Counted from the stretch's first letter, positions 17,827-28,349 are shown. The stretch: DNA of 64,000 nucleotides from an uncultured Verrucomicrobia subdivision 3 bacterium (GCA_903922735.1 CAIXUZ010000040.1:1-64000); one strand, 5' to 3'. Notes: generated by a model from the sequence alone, not told the origin. Made by a program: numbers and translations.

Positions 17827-18223
17827 GTGTCTTTCCGTCGCGCTCAACGTTCGCAACGACAACCGCTCGCCGCTGGTGCGGCAAAGCGACCCCTGAAAAT
17901 ATCCTTCTCCACGGTCAAGAAACGGTCAAGTTTCGGACGCTCTATCAACCACTTACAACAATTGCCTCTCCGCCTGTTAAAGTTTCCTGCTGATACAGTC
18001 TCCAGAGAGATTCAACCGGTGGCGAGGAGAGCCCACGGAAGCTCCCCGCTCCCAACCCAATGCCCAATGATTAATGCCTAATGAATGTTTTCCGCCTCCA
18101 TCTTCCATCTTCGGTCCCCGTCGCCCCTGCGCGCGCCCAAAAAGAGGGTGCCAAAAAGGGCCAAAAAGTGACATTGCTTGTGGTTGTGGTCTCAAGTCTC
18201 TGTTTTCTATGCGGGCAAGGTCG

Positions 18224-18262
18224 TCTTGGACTGCGGCGGGAAACGAAGTGCCACGCCGCTTT
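18224..18262. repeat. 39-bp half copy of the 130-bp palindromic element
   Basis: Identical over 39 bases to the left arm of the palindromic element at 47010-47139, with no matching right arm here. It probably is a truncated copy. Confidence 0.75.
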
Positions 18263-18400
18263 TTCCGGCGTCAATCCAAACTGGATCAATGTTAGATGAA
18301 ACTGCCATAGTTCGTAGTCCCGTGGTCTGGTCTGACCTCTGGCCTCCGATCTCCCCCTTGGCGGTTAGGTTGCGTTTCTATTCCGGAGTTTGGGTTCAAG

Positions 18401-18520
18401 GCGCCTTTGCGTGAGGGCCGGTTATTCCGCGCAGTCGCGCTTGCCGCTAAGCGCGTCCTGCCGCAATCTTTCCGTGATGTCTGAACGTCCCGCTGCCTCT
18501 TTGAACAAGCCCGATGCCGC
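18401..18520 (+). pseudogene. Duplicated ruvB 5' end (120 bp)
   Basis: This stretch matches 20426-20545 at 118 of 120 positions without gaps. It contains the ruvB upstream region, a copy of its start codon (ATG at 18477) and the first 14 codons ([14 protein letters not shown]), after which the frame continues into unrelated sequence. With the intact copy it brackets the minus-strand gene at 18591-20315. Confidence 0.85.
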
Positions 18521-18590
18521 TTCCGTCTTGAAGGACTGGCGCACATATGGGCAAATATTTTCAGGCGACATTTGCCTAGTTCGCAAATTC

Positions 18591-20315
18591 TCACTGTGGA
18601 ACTCCAAACAAAGGAATGCCAGGAGGTATTTTGTAAGGGTTCGTAAGATTAGGATCGAAACTAAAATGCCGGGATGGCGGATTGTAATAGGGGTCCACCG
18701 GGGGAGGGTTGAACCCGGCGGGATTACGGAACTGGTTCGTAGCCATCTGGCTGCTCCACAACCGAATGATGGAAGTATTAAGCCAGAGATTTTTACCAGT
18801 CCAATCTTCCAACAACCGCGGCAGATTGTGAACGCCACCGCTGAAGGTGGTGCCGCTGGTGCCGGTGGAAGGCATGGTGCCGGTGATGATCGCGGCGTTG
18901 ACGGTGGTGCCTTCAGTGGCGCTGTAGTTGGCATTGCCTGCGGCGTAAGTCCAGGAAAAGCTTCCTGCGTCAGACCAGTGCGATGAAAGCAAAGTTAATG
19001 AATCCGATATCAGCGCTGCCGGAACGGTGTAAGTGGTGTCGGTGGTGCCAGCGGAGGCATTTACTCCACTGCCGGCTGTCTGCACGTTGTAATTGCCTTG
19101 CACATAGAGCGGATTTGGGGTGGCAACGGTAAAACCCCACCCGCTGTTGTCTGGCAGTTGGGCGCCGTTCACCAAGCGGACGGAAGACAGTTGCTTGGCG
19201 TTGCCCGTGCGGCAGTCGGCCACGTAAAGGGTGGTGGGATAAATCCCCGCAAAGGTGGGCAGCTTACCTTGGACGGCGGCACTGGTTTGAACCCAGCGGG
19301 CAAAGTTCGTCATATTTATCTGAGTTATGAGATTGGTCTTATATTCACGCTGGTCGTAGAAACGATTGGTCAGACTCAAAAATGGAAAGTTAGAACTCAA
19401 CAAACCAGGGGAAGCGTCGGAGAAATAAAAAATCACGGGCGAGGGGTCTGTGCCCGGCACCTGGCCATTGAAGCTGTTTTGTAATTTAAGTTTAACGGTA
19501 GGATTCAAGCCACCGCTGACAGCATTTGTGACAATCAGCACCATTTGAGCTTGATTGTAGTAACGCGCTTGGCCGGTCGGGGAAGACGGGTCTTCGTCAT
19601 CAGGCGGGATCTCAATCATGTAATGGAAGTTGGTTGGGTTTTGTAATAACGTAGAGGAATCAACGTTGGTTATGTAACCGGGATTACCGTTGAAGGTGAC
19701 ATTCCATGTGTTGGGAGCTGACGGGGTCCACCCGTTTGTCATTCCATCCATAAAAGGGGCAGCCAGATTGGATGAGGTAGTGACTGGAGCGTTAAATGAA
19801 ATTGAAGCGCTGGTCCCCACATAAATCGGTCCGATCGCATGAACACGGCCTTTTACAACCAAACTTGCGGACTGGGTGAACTCCAACAGATCGTTATAAA
19901 AAATTGCAAAACTGCAAGCAGAGATCCTTCGCGGGGCGCTCAATTTGAAAAAACTTTGTCCGCTTAATCGCATTATCGCGGGCGACAAACTGTAGGCGAG
20001 TTTGTCACCGATAATATTGGTGGTGTAGGAAGCATAGCCGCCAAACCTACTAGGCAAGAGAAAGGTGTTTGAGGCGACAATTGAATCGCCGGAAACTAGA
20101 TTTCTCCAGGTCGCCGATGAAGACAAATCTGTCGATGTCTGCAAAATATAAAAATAGGAAGACAGCGGCCAATAAACCGAACTTACCCCGTTTGACGTTG
20201 AAATCGACAAAGGCGGGCCATTTGTTTGCGCCGTAGCAGAATGCGAAAAAGGAATGCCGAACAAAAATGAAATCAGCAGCGTCCGGTTGATAAGCCTAAT
20301 CCATCTAATCCCCAT
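18591..20315 (-). CDS. Secreted protein of unknown function, possibly PilX-like
   Basis: A 574-residue protein with a signal-like N-terminus ([18 protein letters not shown]). Residues about 40-130 match the verrucomicrobial module with pattern [15 protein letters not shown] ... SFFKLSAP. The long middle part is rich in Asn, Ser and Thr. A C-terminal segment ([18 protein letters not shown], then a stretch around [16 protein letters not shown]) resembles, from memory, the C-terminal region of PilX-like pilus-associated proteins. The base composition is lower in GC than its neighbours. It lies between two copies of the ruvB 5' end, suggesting recent insertion. No enzymatic motif is seen. Confidence 0.6.
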   Translation of the reverse strand: MGIRWIRLINRTLLISFLFGIPFSHSATAQTNGPPLSISTSNGVSSVYWPLSSYFYILQTSTDLSSSATWRNLVSGDSIVASNTFLLPSRFGGYASYTTNIIGDKLAYSLSPAIMRLSGQSFFKLSAPRRISACSFAIFYNDLLEFTQSASLVVKGRVHAIGPIYVGTSASISFNAPVTTSSNLAAPFMDGMTNGWTPSAPNTWNVTFNGNPGYITNVDSSTLLQNPTNFHYMIEIPPDDEDPSSPTGQARYYNQAQMVLIVTNAVSGGLNPTVKLKLQNSFNGQVPGTDPSPVIFYFSDASPGLLSSNFPFLSLTNRFYDQREYKTNLITQINMTNFARWVQTSAAVQGKLPTFAGIYPTTLYVADCRTGNAKQLSSVRLVNGAQLPDNSGWGFTVATPNPLYVQGNYNVQTAGSGVNASAGTTDTTYTVPAALISDSLTLLSSHWSDAGSFSWTYAAGNANYSATEGTTVNAAIITGTMPSTGTSGTTFSGGVHNLPRLLEDWTGKNLWLNTSIIRLWSSQMATNQFRNPAGFNPPPVDPYYNPPSRHFSFDPNLTNPYKIPPGIPLFGVPQ

Positions 20316-20501
20316 AAATATTTTCAGCCTGACTTATGCCACCAGGTCTGGGGATTAGCAAGCAAATCACATGTTGGTTATTGGCGGTCGATGCTGGTTG
20401 TTGAATTCTTTTCCATTCGAGCTTTGCGCCTTTGCGTGAGGGCCGGTTATTCCGCGCAATCGCGCTTGCCGCTAAGCGCGTCCTGCCGCAATCTTTCCGT
20501 G

Positions 20502-21518
<1,017 letters not shown>

Positions 21519-21569
21519 ATCCGATTCCGAAGTGGGCGGAAACACCGGCGGCAGACGCCGCCTCCGGAG

Positions 21570-21589
21570 TGCGCCCGTCCCCGGGCGCA
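21570..21589. repeat. REP-like hairpin downstream of ruvB
   Basis: TGCGCCCG and CGGGCGCA form a short, strong stem. There is no T-run, so a REP-like element is likelier than an intrinsic terminator. Confidence 0.4.
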
Positions 21590-21726
21590 GCAACGTCCGC
21601 ACGGCCACCGGCGGGAAATGATCACGCCCACCCCTGTCTCACCTCGCTGTGGCCGAGGACGGCCACCCTCCGCCCGCAGGTGAATTTCTATTTCGGGTTA
21701 AGCGCCCGATAAAAATACCGACGGAA

Positions 21727-21760
21727 AAATCGCCGCAACGGGTTTCCGCCACGGCGATTT
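21727..21760 (-). terminator. Intrinsic terminator of the metal-efflux operon
   Basis: On the minus strand AAATCGCCG pairs with CGGCGATTT across a 16-base loop, and a run of T follows. It lies just after the stop of the Cys-rich lipoprotein gene, the last gene of the leftward operon. Confidence 0.7.
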
Positions 21761-21773
21761 GATTGGGATACGA

Positions 21774-21977
21774 TTACTTCTTGCAGCACTTCGCGCATCC
21801 GGTGGCGTCCGTGCAGCATTTGGCACAGGCGGCCGGGTCTTTGCAGCAGCCGCCGTCGCACTTCATCGCCGGCTTGGTGCAAGCACCTTCATTTTTGCAG
21901 CATGACGTCGAGGAGCAGCCGGTGGTCATCAGGATGCCTGCGGCGAAAACCGCAGTCAGGATTAGCATTGTTTTCAT
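21774..21977 (-). CDS. Cys-rich small lipoprotein, metallothionein-like
   Basis: A 67-residue protein with a lipoprotein signal ending in the lipobox MTTGC. The mature part carries 13 Cys in about 48 residues, in repeated CC and AKCC patterns spaced by Lys and Asp. It follows the CusA-type pump on the same strand, 58 bases downstream, and precedes a terminator, so it is likely the last gene of the operon. Metal binding at the membrane surface is a reasonable inference. It matches no family I can name. Confidence 0.7.
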   Translation of the reverse strand: MKTMLILTAVFAAGILMTTGCSSTSCCKNEGACTKPAMKCDGGCCKDPAACAKCCTDATGCAKCCKK

Positions 21978-22035
21978 GTTATTTGTTTTTGGTTGTTTGC
22001 GGACTTGTTCTTACCAATAGCATCCACGATTGCTA

Positions 22036-25000
22036 TCAGCAAATTTTCATTTCTGGTGCCGGCGGTTTCAGCCCGCGCGCGCGCCAGAGGAAATAAATCG
22101 CCGGATACACCGCCAGTTCCATGATGGTGGAGGTGATGACGCCGCCGACCATCGGGGTGGCGATGCGCTTCATCACGTCCGCCCCCGCGCCGTGACTCCA
22201 CAGAATCGGCGCGAGGCCGGCGATGATGACGCAGGCGGTCATGGCTTTCGGGCGGACCCGCTTCACCGCGCCGTGATAAATCGCCTCGTGCAAATCAGCG
22301 GTGGTGTTCATCATCCCCCGCTTTTTCCAATCGGCAAACGCGAGGTCGAGGTAGAGCAGCATCACCACCCCGGTTTCCGCGTCGAGCCCGGCAAGCGCGA
22401 TGATGCCGACCCACACGGCCACGCTCAGATTGAAGCCGCACAAATAAATCGCCCAGAATGCGCCGACCAGCGAGAACGGCACCGCCAGCATGACGATGGC
22501 CGTCTTGATGGCGGATTTGGTGTTCAGGTAAATAATGAGCGTGATGAGCAGCAGCGTCAGCGGCACGACCGTCATCAGCCGTTCCCGGGCATGAAGCATG
22601 TATTCGTATTGGCCGCTCCAGAAAATGTTGTAGCCGCCGGGCAACTTGATGTCGCCGCGCGTCACCGCCTCGTTGACGGCGCGCATGGCCATCTGCACAT
22701 AGGTTCCGACGTCCACGCCGCGAATGTCCACATAGACCCAGGCGTTGGGCACGGCGCCTTCGCTCTTGATGCCCATCGGACCGTCCACAACTTTGACGAC
22801 CGCCAGCTGGCCGAGCGGAATCTGCGCGCCGGTCGGCGTGGGCACGACGATGTCCTCGCGCAAGGCGCGCAGGTCGGAACGAAAATCGCGGTCGTAACGG
22901 AGGTTGATCGTGTAGCGCTGCAAGCCTTCCACGGTCGTCGTCAGCGGCATGCCGCCCAGCGCGACGGACAAGACGTCCTGCACATCCGCGAGCGTCAGGC
23001 CGTAGCGCGCGATGGCGTCGCGATCAATTTCAAATTCGATGAAGCGCCCGCCCATCACGCGCTCGGCGAACACGCTGGTCGTGCCGGGAACTTTGCGGAC
23101 GACCGCCTCGACCTCGGTGCCGATGCGTTCGAGCGTGGCCAGATCCGCCCCGGCGATCTTGATGCCGACAGGCGTCTTGATGCCGGTGGAGAGCATGTCA
23201 ATGCGGGTGCGGATGGGCATGGTCCACGCATTGTTCAATCCGGGAATTTGTACGACTTCATTCATCGCATCTGTCAGTTCGTCCGGCGTGCGTCGGCGGT
23301 GCGCGATGACTTTGCCGTTCTCATCTTTGATGTCCACGGCGGGCCATTCCGACTCGGGCTTGAGGCGGATGGTGGTTTCAATCATGTCCATCGGCGCGGG
23401 GTCGGTGGCGGTCTCGGCGCGGCCGGCCTTGCCGAAAACCTCCGCGACCTCGGGAAATGATTTGATGAGGCGGTCAGTAACCTGCAACAACTCGCGCGCT
23501 TTTGTCGGCGAGATACCGGGGAACGTCGTCGGCATGTAGAGCAAGTCGCCTTCGTAAAGCGGCGGCATGAATTCCGAGCCGATGTTTTGATACGGGAAAA
23601 GCTTCCCCGCTTTGAAGGCGGCGTCGCGGACGTTCCCCTCGGGCAGCGTGTGGGACGCCAGCCAGTTCCACGGCATGAATACCCATACGACCGTCACGGT
23701 GGCGCCGATGATCACCGCCCGGCGCCGCTTCACGACGAAATTCAGCACCGGATGGTAAATCCAGACGAGCAGGCGGTTGAGCGGATTTTTTTCCTCGGAC
23801 GGAATTTTCCCCCGGATGAACCAGCCCATCAGCACCGGCGCCAGCGTGATGGACAACAGCGCGGCGGCGGCCATCGAATACGTTTTGGTGAACGCGAGCG
23901 GCTTGAACAACCGGCCTTCCTGCTCCTGCAGCGTGAACACCGGCAGGAACGAAACCGTGATGACGAGCAGCGAGTAAAAGAGCGTCGGCCCGACTTCCAC
24001 CGCCGCGTCGCGGATGATCTGCCAGTGCGGTTTTTTGCCCTGGTCGTGTTCGAGATGCTTGTGGGCGTTCTCGATCATGATGATGACCGCGTCCACCATC
24101 GCGCCGATGGCGATGGCGATGCCGCCGAGCGACATGATGTTGGAACTGATGCCCTGGCCGAACATCACGAGCAAGGCAATCAGCACCGCGACCGGCAAAA
24201 TGATGATGGCCACGAGCGCGCTTCGCAGGTGCAGCAGAAACAGAAAACAGACCAGCGCCACCACGATGCTTTCCTCGATCAACTTTTCTTCGAGCGTCTT
24301 GACCGCGCGGTCAATCAACGACGTGCGGTCGTAGTTCACGGTGACTTTCACGTCTTCCGGCAAAGCCTTCATCGCCACCGCCAGCCGGGCTTTCACGTCC
24401 TGAATCACCTGATGCGCATTCGCGCCGTAGCGCACAATGACGATGCCGCCGACGGTTTCGCCCTGGCCGTTGGCCTCCGCGATGCCGCGGCGCATGTCCG
24501 AGCCGAATTGAATGGTGGCCACATCGCGCAGCAGGATCGGCACGCCCTTGTCGCCGATGCCGACGGCGATTTTTTTCAAATCGTCGAGGCTGGTGACGTA
24601 GCCCTTCACGCGCAGGATGAATTCGCGTTCCGCCAACTCCAGCGAGCGGCCGCCGACTTCGCCGTTGCTGCGTTCGATGGCCAGGCTGACGTCTTTCAGC
24701 GCGAGGTTGTAGGCGCGCAGCTTCGTCGGGTCCACCGTCACCTGGTATTGTTTCTCAAAGCCGCCGACCGAGGCGACTTCCGACACGCCCGGCACGGAAG
24801 ACAGCTGATATTTCAGATACCAGTCCTGCATCGAGCGCAGTTCGGCCAGATCGCGATTGGTCGAGTTGAGCGAATACATGAACGCCCAGCCCACGCCGGT
24901 CGCGTCCGGCCCGAGCGAAGGCGTGACGCCTTTCGGCAGCCGGCTGCCGATGCTGCTCAAATATTCCAGCACGCGGCTGCGCGCCCAATACGGGTCCGTG

Positions 25001-25299
25001 CCGTCCTCAAAAATCACATACACGAACGAGTAGCCGTAGAACGAATAGCCGCGCACGACCTTCGCCCTCGGCACCGAGAGCATTTTGGTGGTGATGGGAT
25101 AGGTGACCTGATCCTGAACGATGTTCGGGGCCTGGCCGGTCCATGACGTGTAGATGATGACCTGCGTGTCGGAAAGGTCGGGAATCGCATCCAGCGAAAT
25201 GTTGCGCGCGGCATAAACGCCACCCAACACCAGCGCCACCGTGCCCAGCAGCACGAAGAACTTGTTCCGCAGCGAAAAATCGATGATGCGCTGGAGCAT
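22036..25299 (-). CDS. cusA: Heavy-metal efflux RND pump, CusA/CzcA type
   Basis: Inner-membrane trimeric RND proton antiporter of 1087 residues that pumps metal ions out of the cell or periplasm. It starts MLQRIIDFSLRNKFFVLLG, has the HME family motif AIAIGAMVDAVIIMIENAHK with the intramembrane Asp, two blocks of six membrane segments and two large periplasmic loops. Met residues around SEFMPPLYEGDLLYMPTT suggest a copper/silver type site. The start is six bases after the stop of the adaptor gene. No CusC/TolC-like outer-membrane gene is present nearby, so the channel must come from elsewhere. Confidence 0.93.
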   Translation of the reverse strand: MLQRIIDFSLRNKFFVLLGTVALVLGGVYAARNISLDAIPDLSDTQVIIYTSWTGQAPNIVQDQVTYPITTKMLSVPRAKVVRGYSFYGYSFVYVIFEDGTDPYWARSRVLEYLSSIGSRLPKGVTPSLGPDATGVGWAFMYSLNSTNRDLAELRSMQDWYLKYQLSSVPGVSEVASVGGFEKQYQVTVDPTKLRAYNLALKDVSLAIERSNGEVGGRSLELAEREFILRVKGYVTSLDDLKKIAVGIGDKGVPILLRDVATIQFGSDMRRGIAEANGQGETVGGIVIVRYGANAHQVIQDVKARLAVAMKALPEDVKVTVNYDRTSLIDRAVKTLEEKLIEESIVVALVCFLFLLHLRSALVAIIILPVAVLIALLVMFGQGISSNIMSLGGIAIAIGAMVDAVIIMIENAHKHLEHDQGKKPHWQIIRDAAVEVGPTLFYSLLVITVSFLPVFTLQEQEGRLFKPLAFTKTYSMAAAALLSITLAPVLMGWFIRGKIPSEEKNPLNRLLVWIYHPVLNFVVKRRRAVIIGATVTVVWVFMPWNWLASHTLPEGNVRDAAFKAGKLFPYQNIGSEFMPPLYEGDLLYMPTTFPGISPTKARELLQVTDRLIKSFPEVAEVFGKAGRAETATDPAPMDMIETTIRLKPESEWPAVDIKDENGKVIAHRRRTPDELTDAMNEVVQIPGLNNAWTMPIRTRIDMLSTGIKTPVGIKIAGADLATLERIGTEVEAVVRKVPGTTSVFAERVMGGRFIEFEIDRDAIARYGLTLADVQDVLSVALGGMPLTTTVEGLQRYTINLRYDRDFRSDLRALREDIVVPTPTGAQIPLGQLAVVKVVDGPMGIKSEGAVPNAWVYVDIRGVDVGTYVQMAMRAVNEAVTRGDIKLPGGYNIFWSGQYEYMLHARERLMTVVPLTLLLITLIIYLNTKSAIKTAIVMLAVPFSLVGAFWAIYLCGFNLSVAVWVGIIALAGLDAETGVVMLLYLDLAFADWKKRGMMNTTADLHEAIYHGAVKRVRPKAMTACVIIAGLAPILWSHGAGADVMKRIATPMVGGVITSTIMELAVYPAIYFLWRARGLKPPAPEMKIC

Positions 25300-25305
25300 G
25301 GGAAT

Positions 25306-27099
25306 TTATTTGGTTTTCACCGGCACCAGATCCATCTCGCATTTCGGGCATTTACCCGGCTTGTCCGAGGTGATCTCCGGGTGCATCGGGCAGGTGTATG
25401 GCGATGCGGCCTGCGGCTGCCGCTTCAGCCAGTTCTCTTCAGCCAGCTTGCCATGTTTCACAGTGGAGGTTGGAACCAGCGGCATCTCACATTTCGGGCA
25501 TTTGCCCGGCTGGTCCGAAACCACGTCAGCATCCACCGCCATTGGACAGGTGTAGAGCGGCGGCAAATCAGCCTTCACTGCGCCCGGCCGCGTCATTATT
25601 GGAATCAATGTCATCGCGCACAAAGGGCATTTGCCGGGCTTGTCTTCGTGGACGCTCGCGTGTTCCGGCATCGGGCAGGTGTAGTAAAGCACCTTGCCGC
25701 CCGGCTGAATTTTTTGCAGTCCGGAGCGTGTGACGGACACGAGCGTCATGGCACAAATCGGACATTTACCGGCATGATCGTAGAGTATCGAAACATGTTC
25801 CGGCATCGGGCAAACGTAATATGAAGCTGCGGTTTCGAGTTTGGCGGGGGGCGGGGTGACCCCGTTTGCAAGCCCCTTTGTTTCCGGTTTCACTGCGGCG
25901 GTCGAGCCGCGCATTTTTTCAATCGCCTCGCGGAGCTGGCTTTCCGAATCGAGCAGGAATTGTCCGGAGGTCACGACGCGCTCGCCGGCGCTCAAGCCGC
26001 TGGTGACCTGAATCAGAGAGTTTTCAGATTCCAAACCAAGCGCCACCTCGCGGGCTTCAAATTTCCCGCCATCCAGCGCCACAAACACGGTGTTTTTAGC
26101 GCCGCTGCGCAGCACGGCCGAGTCCGGCACGAGCACCGCTGAATCCTCCAGTTCCGCGTGCAGTTGGGCGGAGACAAACATGCCTGGCTTCAAAAAATAA
26201 CCTGGGTTTTCAAACTCCAGCCGGACTTTGGCCGTGCGCGTTTTCTCATCCACCGTCGGATAAATGAAGGTCACGCGCCCGCGAAACTCGCGATCCGGCA
26301 GCGATGCGACTTTCACCACCACTTCCTGGCCCAGCTGCACAAACGACAGGTCCTGCTCATACACCTGCGCGAGCACCCAGACGATGCCAAGATCGGCAAT
26401 GCGATAAAGCCGGATGCCCGCGTCCACCAGCTGGCCGGGCACGATATTTTTTTCGATGACAAAACCGGAAATCGGCGCGACCACCGGCAGCGTCCGGAGA
26501 ACCTTGCGGGTATTTTCAATTTCGGCGATCTGCGCATCCTGAAACTCCAAAGCTTTCAAGTTGCGGATTGCCGTATTGCGCTGCGCGATCACGTTGCCAA
26601 ATTTCCGGAAAGCATTCGTGACCGTCCGCAAAAACTCCGTCTGCACATCGTAAAGTTCCGGCGAAAAAACCTCAAACAAGGGATCTCCCCGATGCACGAG
26701 CCGGCCCGTGGCGTCTACATGCACCTTTTCCACCCAGCCCTTGAATCGCGTCGTCACGTCGGCCAGCGCGGTTTCGTTGTAATCAATCGTGCCGACGGTG
26801 CGGATGGTTTTGCGCAGCGGACCGCGCCGGACTTCCGCCGTGCGCAAATTCATGTTCTGCTGCGTTGCGGCATCCACCGCGATGGCAGATGAACTGGCGG
26901 TGTTGGTGTCCGCGCCGGCACCGCCGTTGCGGATCAGCGTCAGCTTCATGCCGCAGATCGGACAGTTGCCGGGATGATCCTGAATCACCGCCGGATGCAT
27001 GCCGCAGGTGTAAAGGGTTGGGGAACTCCCGCCCCGTGCGTCCGCGACCAGCCAGCCCAGCGCGAGGAGCACAATCATAATGGAAACGACTTTTTTCAT
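25306..27099 (-). CDS. cusB: CusB-type membrane-fusion adaptor with five heavy-metal-binding modules
   Basis: Periplasmic adaptor linking the RND pump to an outer-membrane channel, 597 residues, longer than typical CusB. A signal-like helix is followed by one heavy-metal-binding module (YTCGMHPAVIQDHPGNCPIC), the lipoyl/barrel adaptor core (about residues 75-375; RTVGTIDYNE, VVAPISGFVIEKNIVPGQLV) and then four more modules with the pattern YxCPM...GKCPxC.M.L.P at about 435-597. Each module has paired Cys and Met residues. Four tandem C-terminal copies are unusual and may serve as a metal sink or relay. Confidence 0.9.
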   Translation of the reverse strand: MKKVVSIMIVLLALGWLVADARGGSSPTLYTCGMHPAVIQDHPGNCPICGMKLTLIRNGGAGADTNTASSSAIAVDAATQQNMNLRTAEVRRGPLRKTIRTVGTIDYNETALADVTTRFKGWVEKVHVDATGRLVHRGDPLFEVFSPELYDVQTEFLRTVTNAFRKFGNVIAQRNTAIRNLKALEFQDAQIAEIENTRKVLRTLPVVAPISGFVIEKNIVPGQLVDAGIRLYRIADLGIVWVLAQVYEQDLSFVQLGQEVVVKVASLPDREFRGRVTFIYPTVDEKTRTAKVRLEFENPGYFLKPGMFVSAQLHAELEDSAVLVPDSAVLRSGAKNTVFVALDGGKFEAREVALGLESENSLIQVTSGLSAGERVVTSGQFLLDSESQLREAIEKMRGSTAAVKPETKGLANGVTPPPAKLETAASYYVCPMPEHVSILYDHAGKCPICAMTLVSVTRSGLQKIQPGGKVLYYTCPMPEHASVHEDKPGKCPLCAMTLIPIMTRPGAVKADLPPLYTCPMAVDADVVSDQPGKCPKCEMPLVPTSTVKHGKLAEENWLKRQPQAASPYTCPMHPEITSDKPGKCPKCEMDLVPVKTK

Positions 27100-27191
27100 A
27101 AATCAACAGGCCGTTCTACGTTCGCCAACGAAAAGCGGCGTGCGGAAAGAATTTTCCGCACGCCGGTCAGATCTGCAAGCCCGGCCACGGC

Positions 27192-27506
27192 TTATTTCTT
27201 GTCGGCCGCGCGGATTTTGGAGATGTATTTGGCCGGATCCTTGTCGAAATCCTTTTTGCAGGATTTGCAGCACAGCTTTACTTCCTGATCCTTGTAGGTG
27301 AACACGAGCGGCTTGCCCATCTCGCCGAGTTTTTCACCGGAGACGGGGCAGGTCTCGAGCAAATCCGGCTTGGCTTTGGCATCCGCCACCGGCGTGGCTT
27401 CAGCCATGCCGCCGCAGCAGGCCGGAGCCCCGGTGAGCTTGGTGGAGAGGGTCATGACGCCGACGGCGCCGACGGCCAGAAGGAGGAACAGGTTAGTTTT
27501 TTTCAT
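27192..27506 (-). CDS. Secreted YHS/TRASH-like small metal-binding protein
   Basis: A 104-residue protein with a signal peptide (MKKTNLFLLLAVGAVGVM) and a C-terminal module ETCPVSGEKLG ... KLCCKSCKKDFDKDPAKYI. That is the YHS/TRASH type of Cys-based metal-binding fold. The first mature residues contain a further CC pair. It is the first gene of the leftward operon (YHS, adaptor, pump, lipoprotein). The likely role is periplasmic binding or delivery of a soft metal such as copper or silver. Confidence 0.75.
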   Translation of the reverse strand: MKKTNLFLLLAVGAVGVMTLSTKLTGAPACCGGMAEATPVADAKAKPDLLETCPVSGEKLGEMGKPLVFTYKDQEVKLCCKSCKKDFDKDPAKYISKIRAADKK

Positions 27507-28000
27507 GTTTGGTTAATCGTTGATGTTGGTTGTGTTCGTTTTGAACATATTGCTTACCCCGCCATTGGGCAAAACCCGCAATTTATTTTCACCTTTGGCA
27601 GGGCGGTTTGGCCGATCAACCCCCCGTTTCCATGAGTATATTTGCCCGTTTGGTTCAATTAGCAACACGTAAAAACTCGAAAAAGAGCCGAAAATAGCCG
27701 CTTTGGCGACTTAGGAGTGAAGATCGCACCTTGGCATGTTACTTGCGAACGTCATCCCAGCGGTCTTTACCAAACAATCTGCCTGCAGCCTACATGCAGC
27801 TTCATTCTTCCAGCCCCGGCAGCGGACCACCTCCAAAGCCGGGGCTAGCTTTTTTCTGCGGGGTTTGCGGCTTGCCGGGGTATTACTTCCAGCAGCCGCG
27901 CAATGACACGTTGGCGGAAAATAAAATTTAACATAGATGAACGGCCGTTATTTGATGTTCAACTGAATTGTGCCGGCAGAAAATAATTGCTAAACCTGCC
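27507..28000. other. Divergent intergenic region with possible small RNA
   Basis: About 490 bases separate the leftward efflux operon from the rightward sigma-factor module. No protein gene is supported. The region holds a good intrinsic terminator on the plus strand (27812-27855) that follows no gene, so a small plus-strand transcript may be made here. Confidence 0.45.
27812..27855 (+). terminator. Intrinsic terminator, possibly of a small RNA
   Basis: AGCCCCGGC pairs with GCCGGGGCT around a 17-base loop and is followed by a run of T. No gene precedes it on this strand for several kilobases. A smaller hairpin (CTGCA / TGCAG) lies just upstream. The loop contains CCACCTCC, which is complementary to a Shine-Dalgarno sequence. 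Confidence 0.65.
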
Positions 28001-28020
28001 GTGACGGAACCATCCGTCAC
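28001..28020. promoter_or_regulatory. Perfect inverted repeat just upstream of the anti-sigma candidate
   Basis: GTGACGGA and TCCGTCAC form a perfect 8-bp dyad with a four-base spacer, ending ten bases before the ATG at 28031. It may be an operator or an RNA hairpin limiting translation. It has no T-run, so it is not a terminator. Confidence 0.5.
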
Positions 28021-28030
28021 CTTTCACCTT

Positions 28031-28348
28031 ATGAAAGAAAACCACTTGTATTCCGAAAGCGCGACCCTGACCGCGCTTCTCCGTGAGTCCCGCCCCTCGC
28101 CCAGCCTGCCCCCCCGCTTCCGGCAGAATGTCTGGCGGCGCATTGAGGATGCGGCAGCGCCTGCCCAACCGGCTTCATGGCTGGATGCGCTTGCGGCGGT
28201 GATTTTGCGTCCGCGTTTCGCCATTGCCGCCACGGCTGCCTTGCTGCTGGCCGGCGTTTTAGCCGGCACACTGGAAGGTCGGCAGGATGCTCGGCATGAC
28301 GCTCAGTTGAATTACCTCGCCGCCGTGGCGCCTCATTCCCTGCGCTGA
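28031..28348 (+). CDS. Small membrane protein, candidate anti-sigma factor (CnrY-like position)
   Basis: A 105-residue protein with about 60 cytosolic residues (LTALLRESRPSPSLPPRFRQNVWRRIE region), one membrane helix (IAATAALLLAGVLAGTL) and a short periplasmic tail. The start at 28031 (MKENHLYSE) is preferred over an in-frame ATG at 27968. Size, topology and position before a periplasmic metal sensor and an ECF sigma gene match the cnrYXH order of Cupriavidus, where CnrY is the anti-sigma factor. Sequence identity to CnrY is not apparent, so the assignment rests on context. Confidence 0.6.
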   Translation: MKENHLYSESATLTALLRESRPSPSLPPRFRQNVWRRIEDAAAPAQPASWLDALAAVILRPRFAIAATAALLLAGVLAGTLEGRQDARHDAQLNYLAAVAPHSLR

Positions 28349-28349
28349 C

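Larger units (their letters stand above)
17065..18590. other. Gene-poor repeat zone
   Basis: No intact gene is supported in these 1.5 kb. They hold a transposase relic (17170), copies of several dispersed intergenic repeats (17390, 17682, 17805, 18224) and a 120-bp duplicate of the ruvB 5' end (18401-18520). Short open frames here have no recognisable family and run through the repeats. Confidence 0.7.

Noticed and set aside
17065..18590. CRISPR array in the repeat zone
   Set aside because: Repeats are few, of unequal kinds and irregularly spaced, and no cas genes are present.
23587..25146. 519-codon plus-strand frame opposite the CusA-type gene
   Set aside because: It is rich in Arg, His and Asp, has no family resemblance, and mirrors a strongly coding RND gene on the other strand.
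27731..27931. 66-codon frame in the divergent metal-resistance intergenic region
   Set aside because: It runs through an intrinsic terminator and has no ribosome-binding site or family match.
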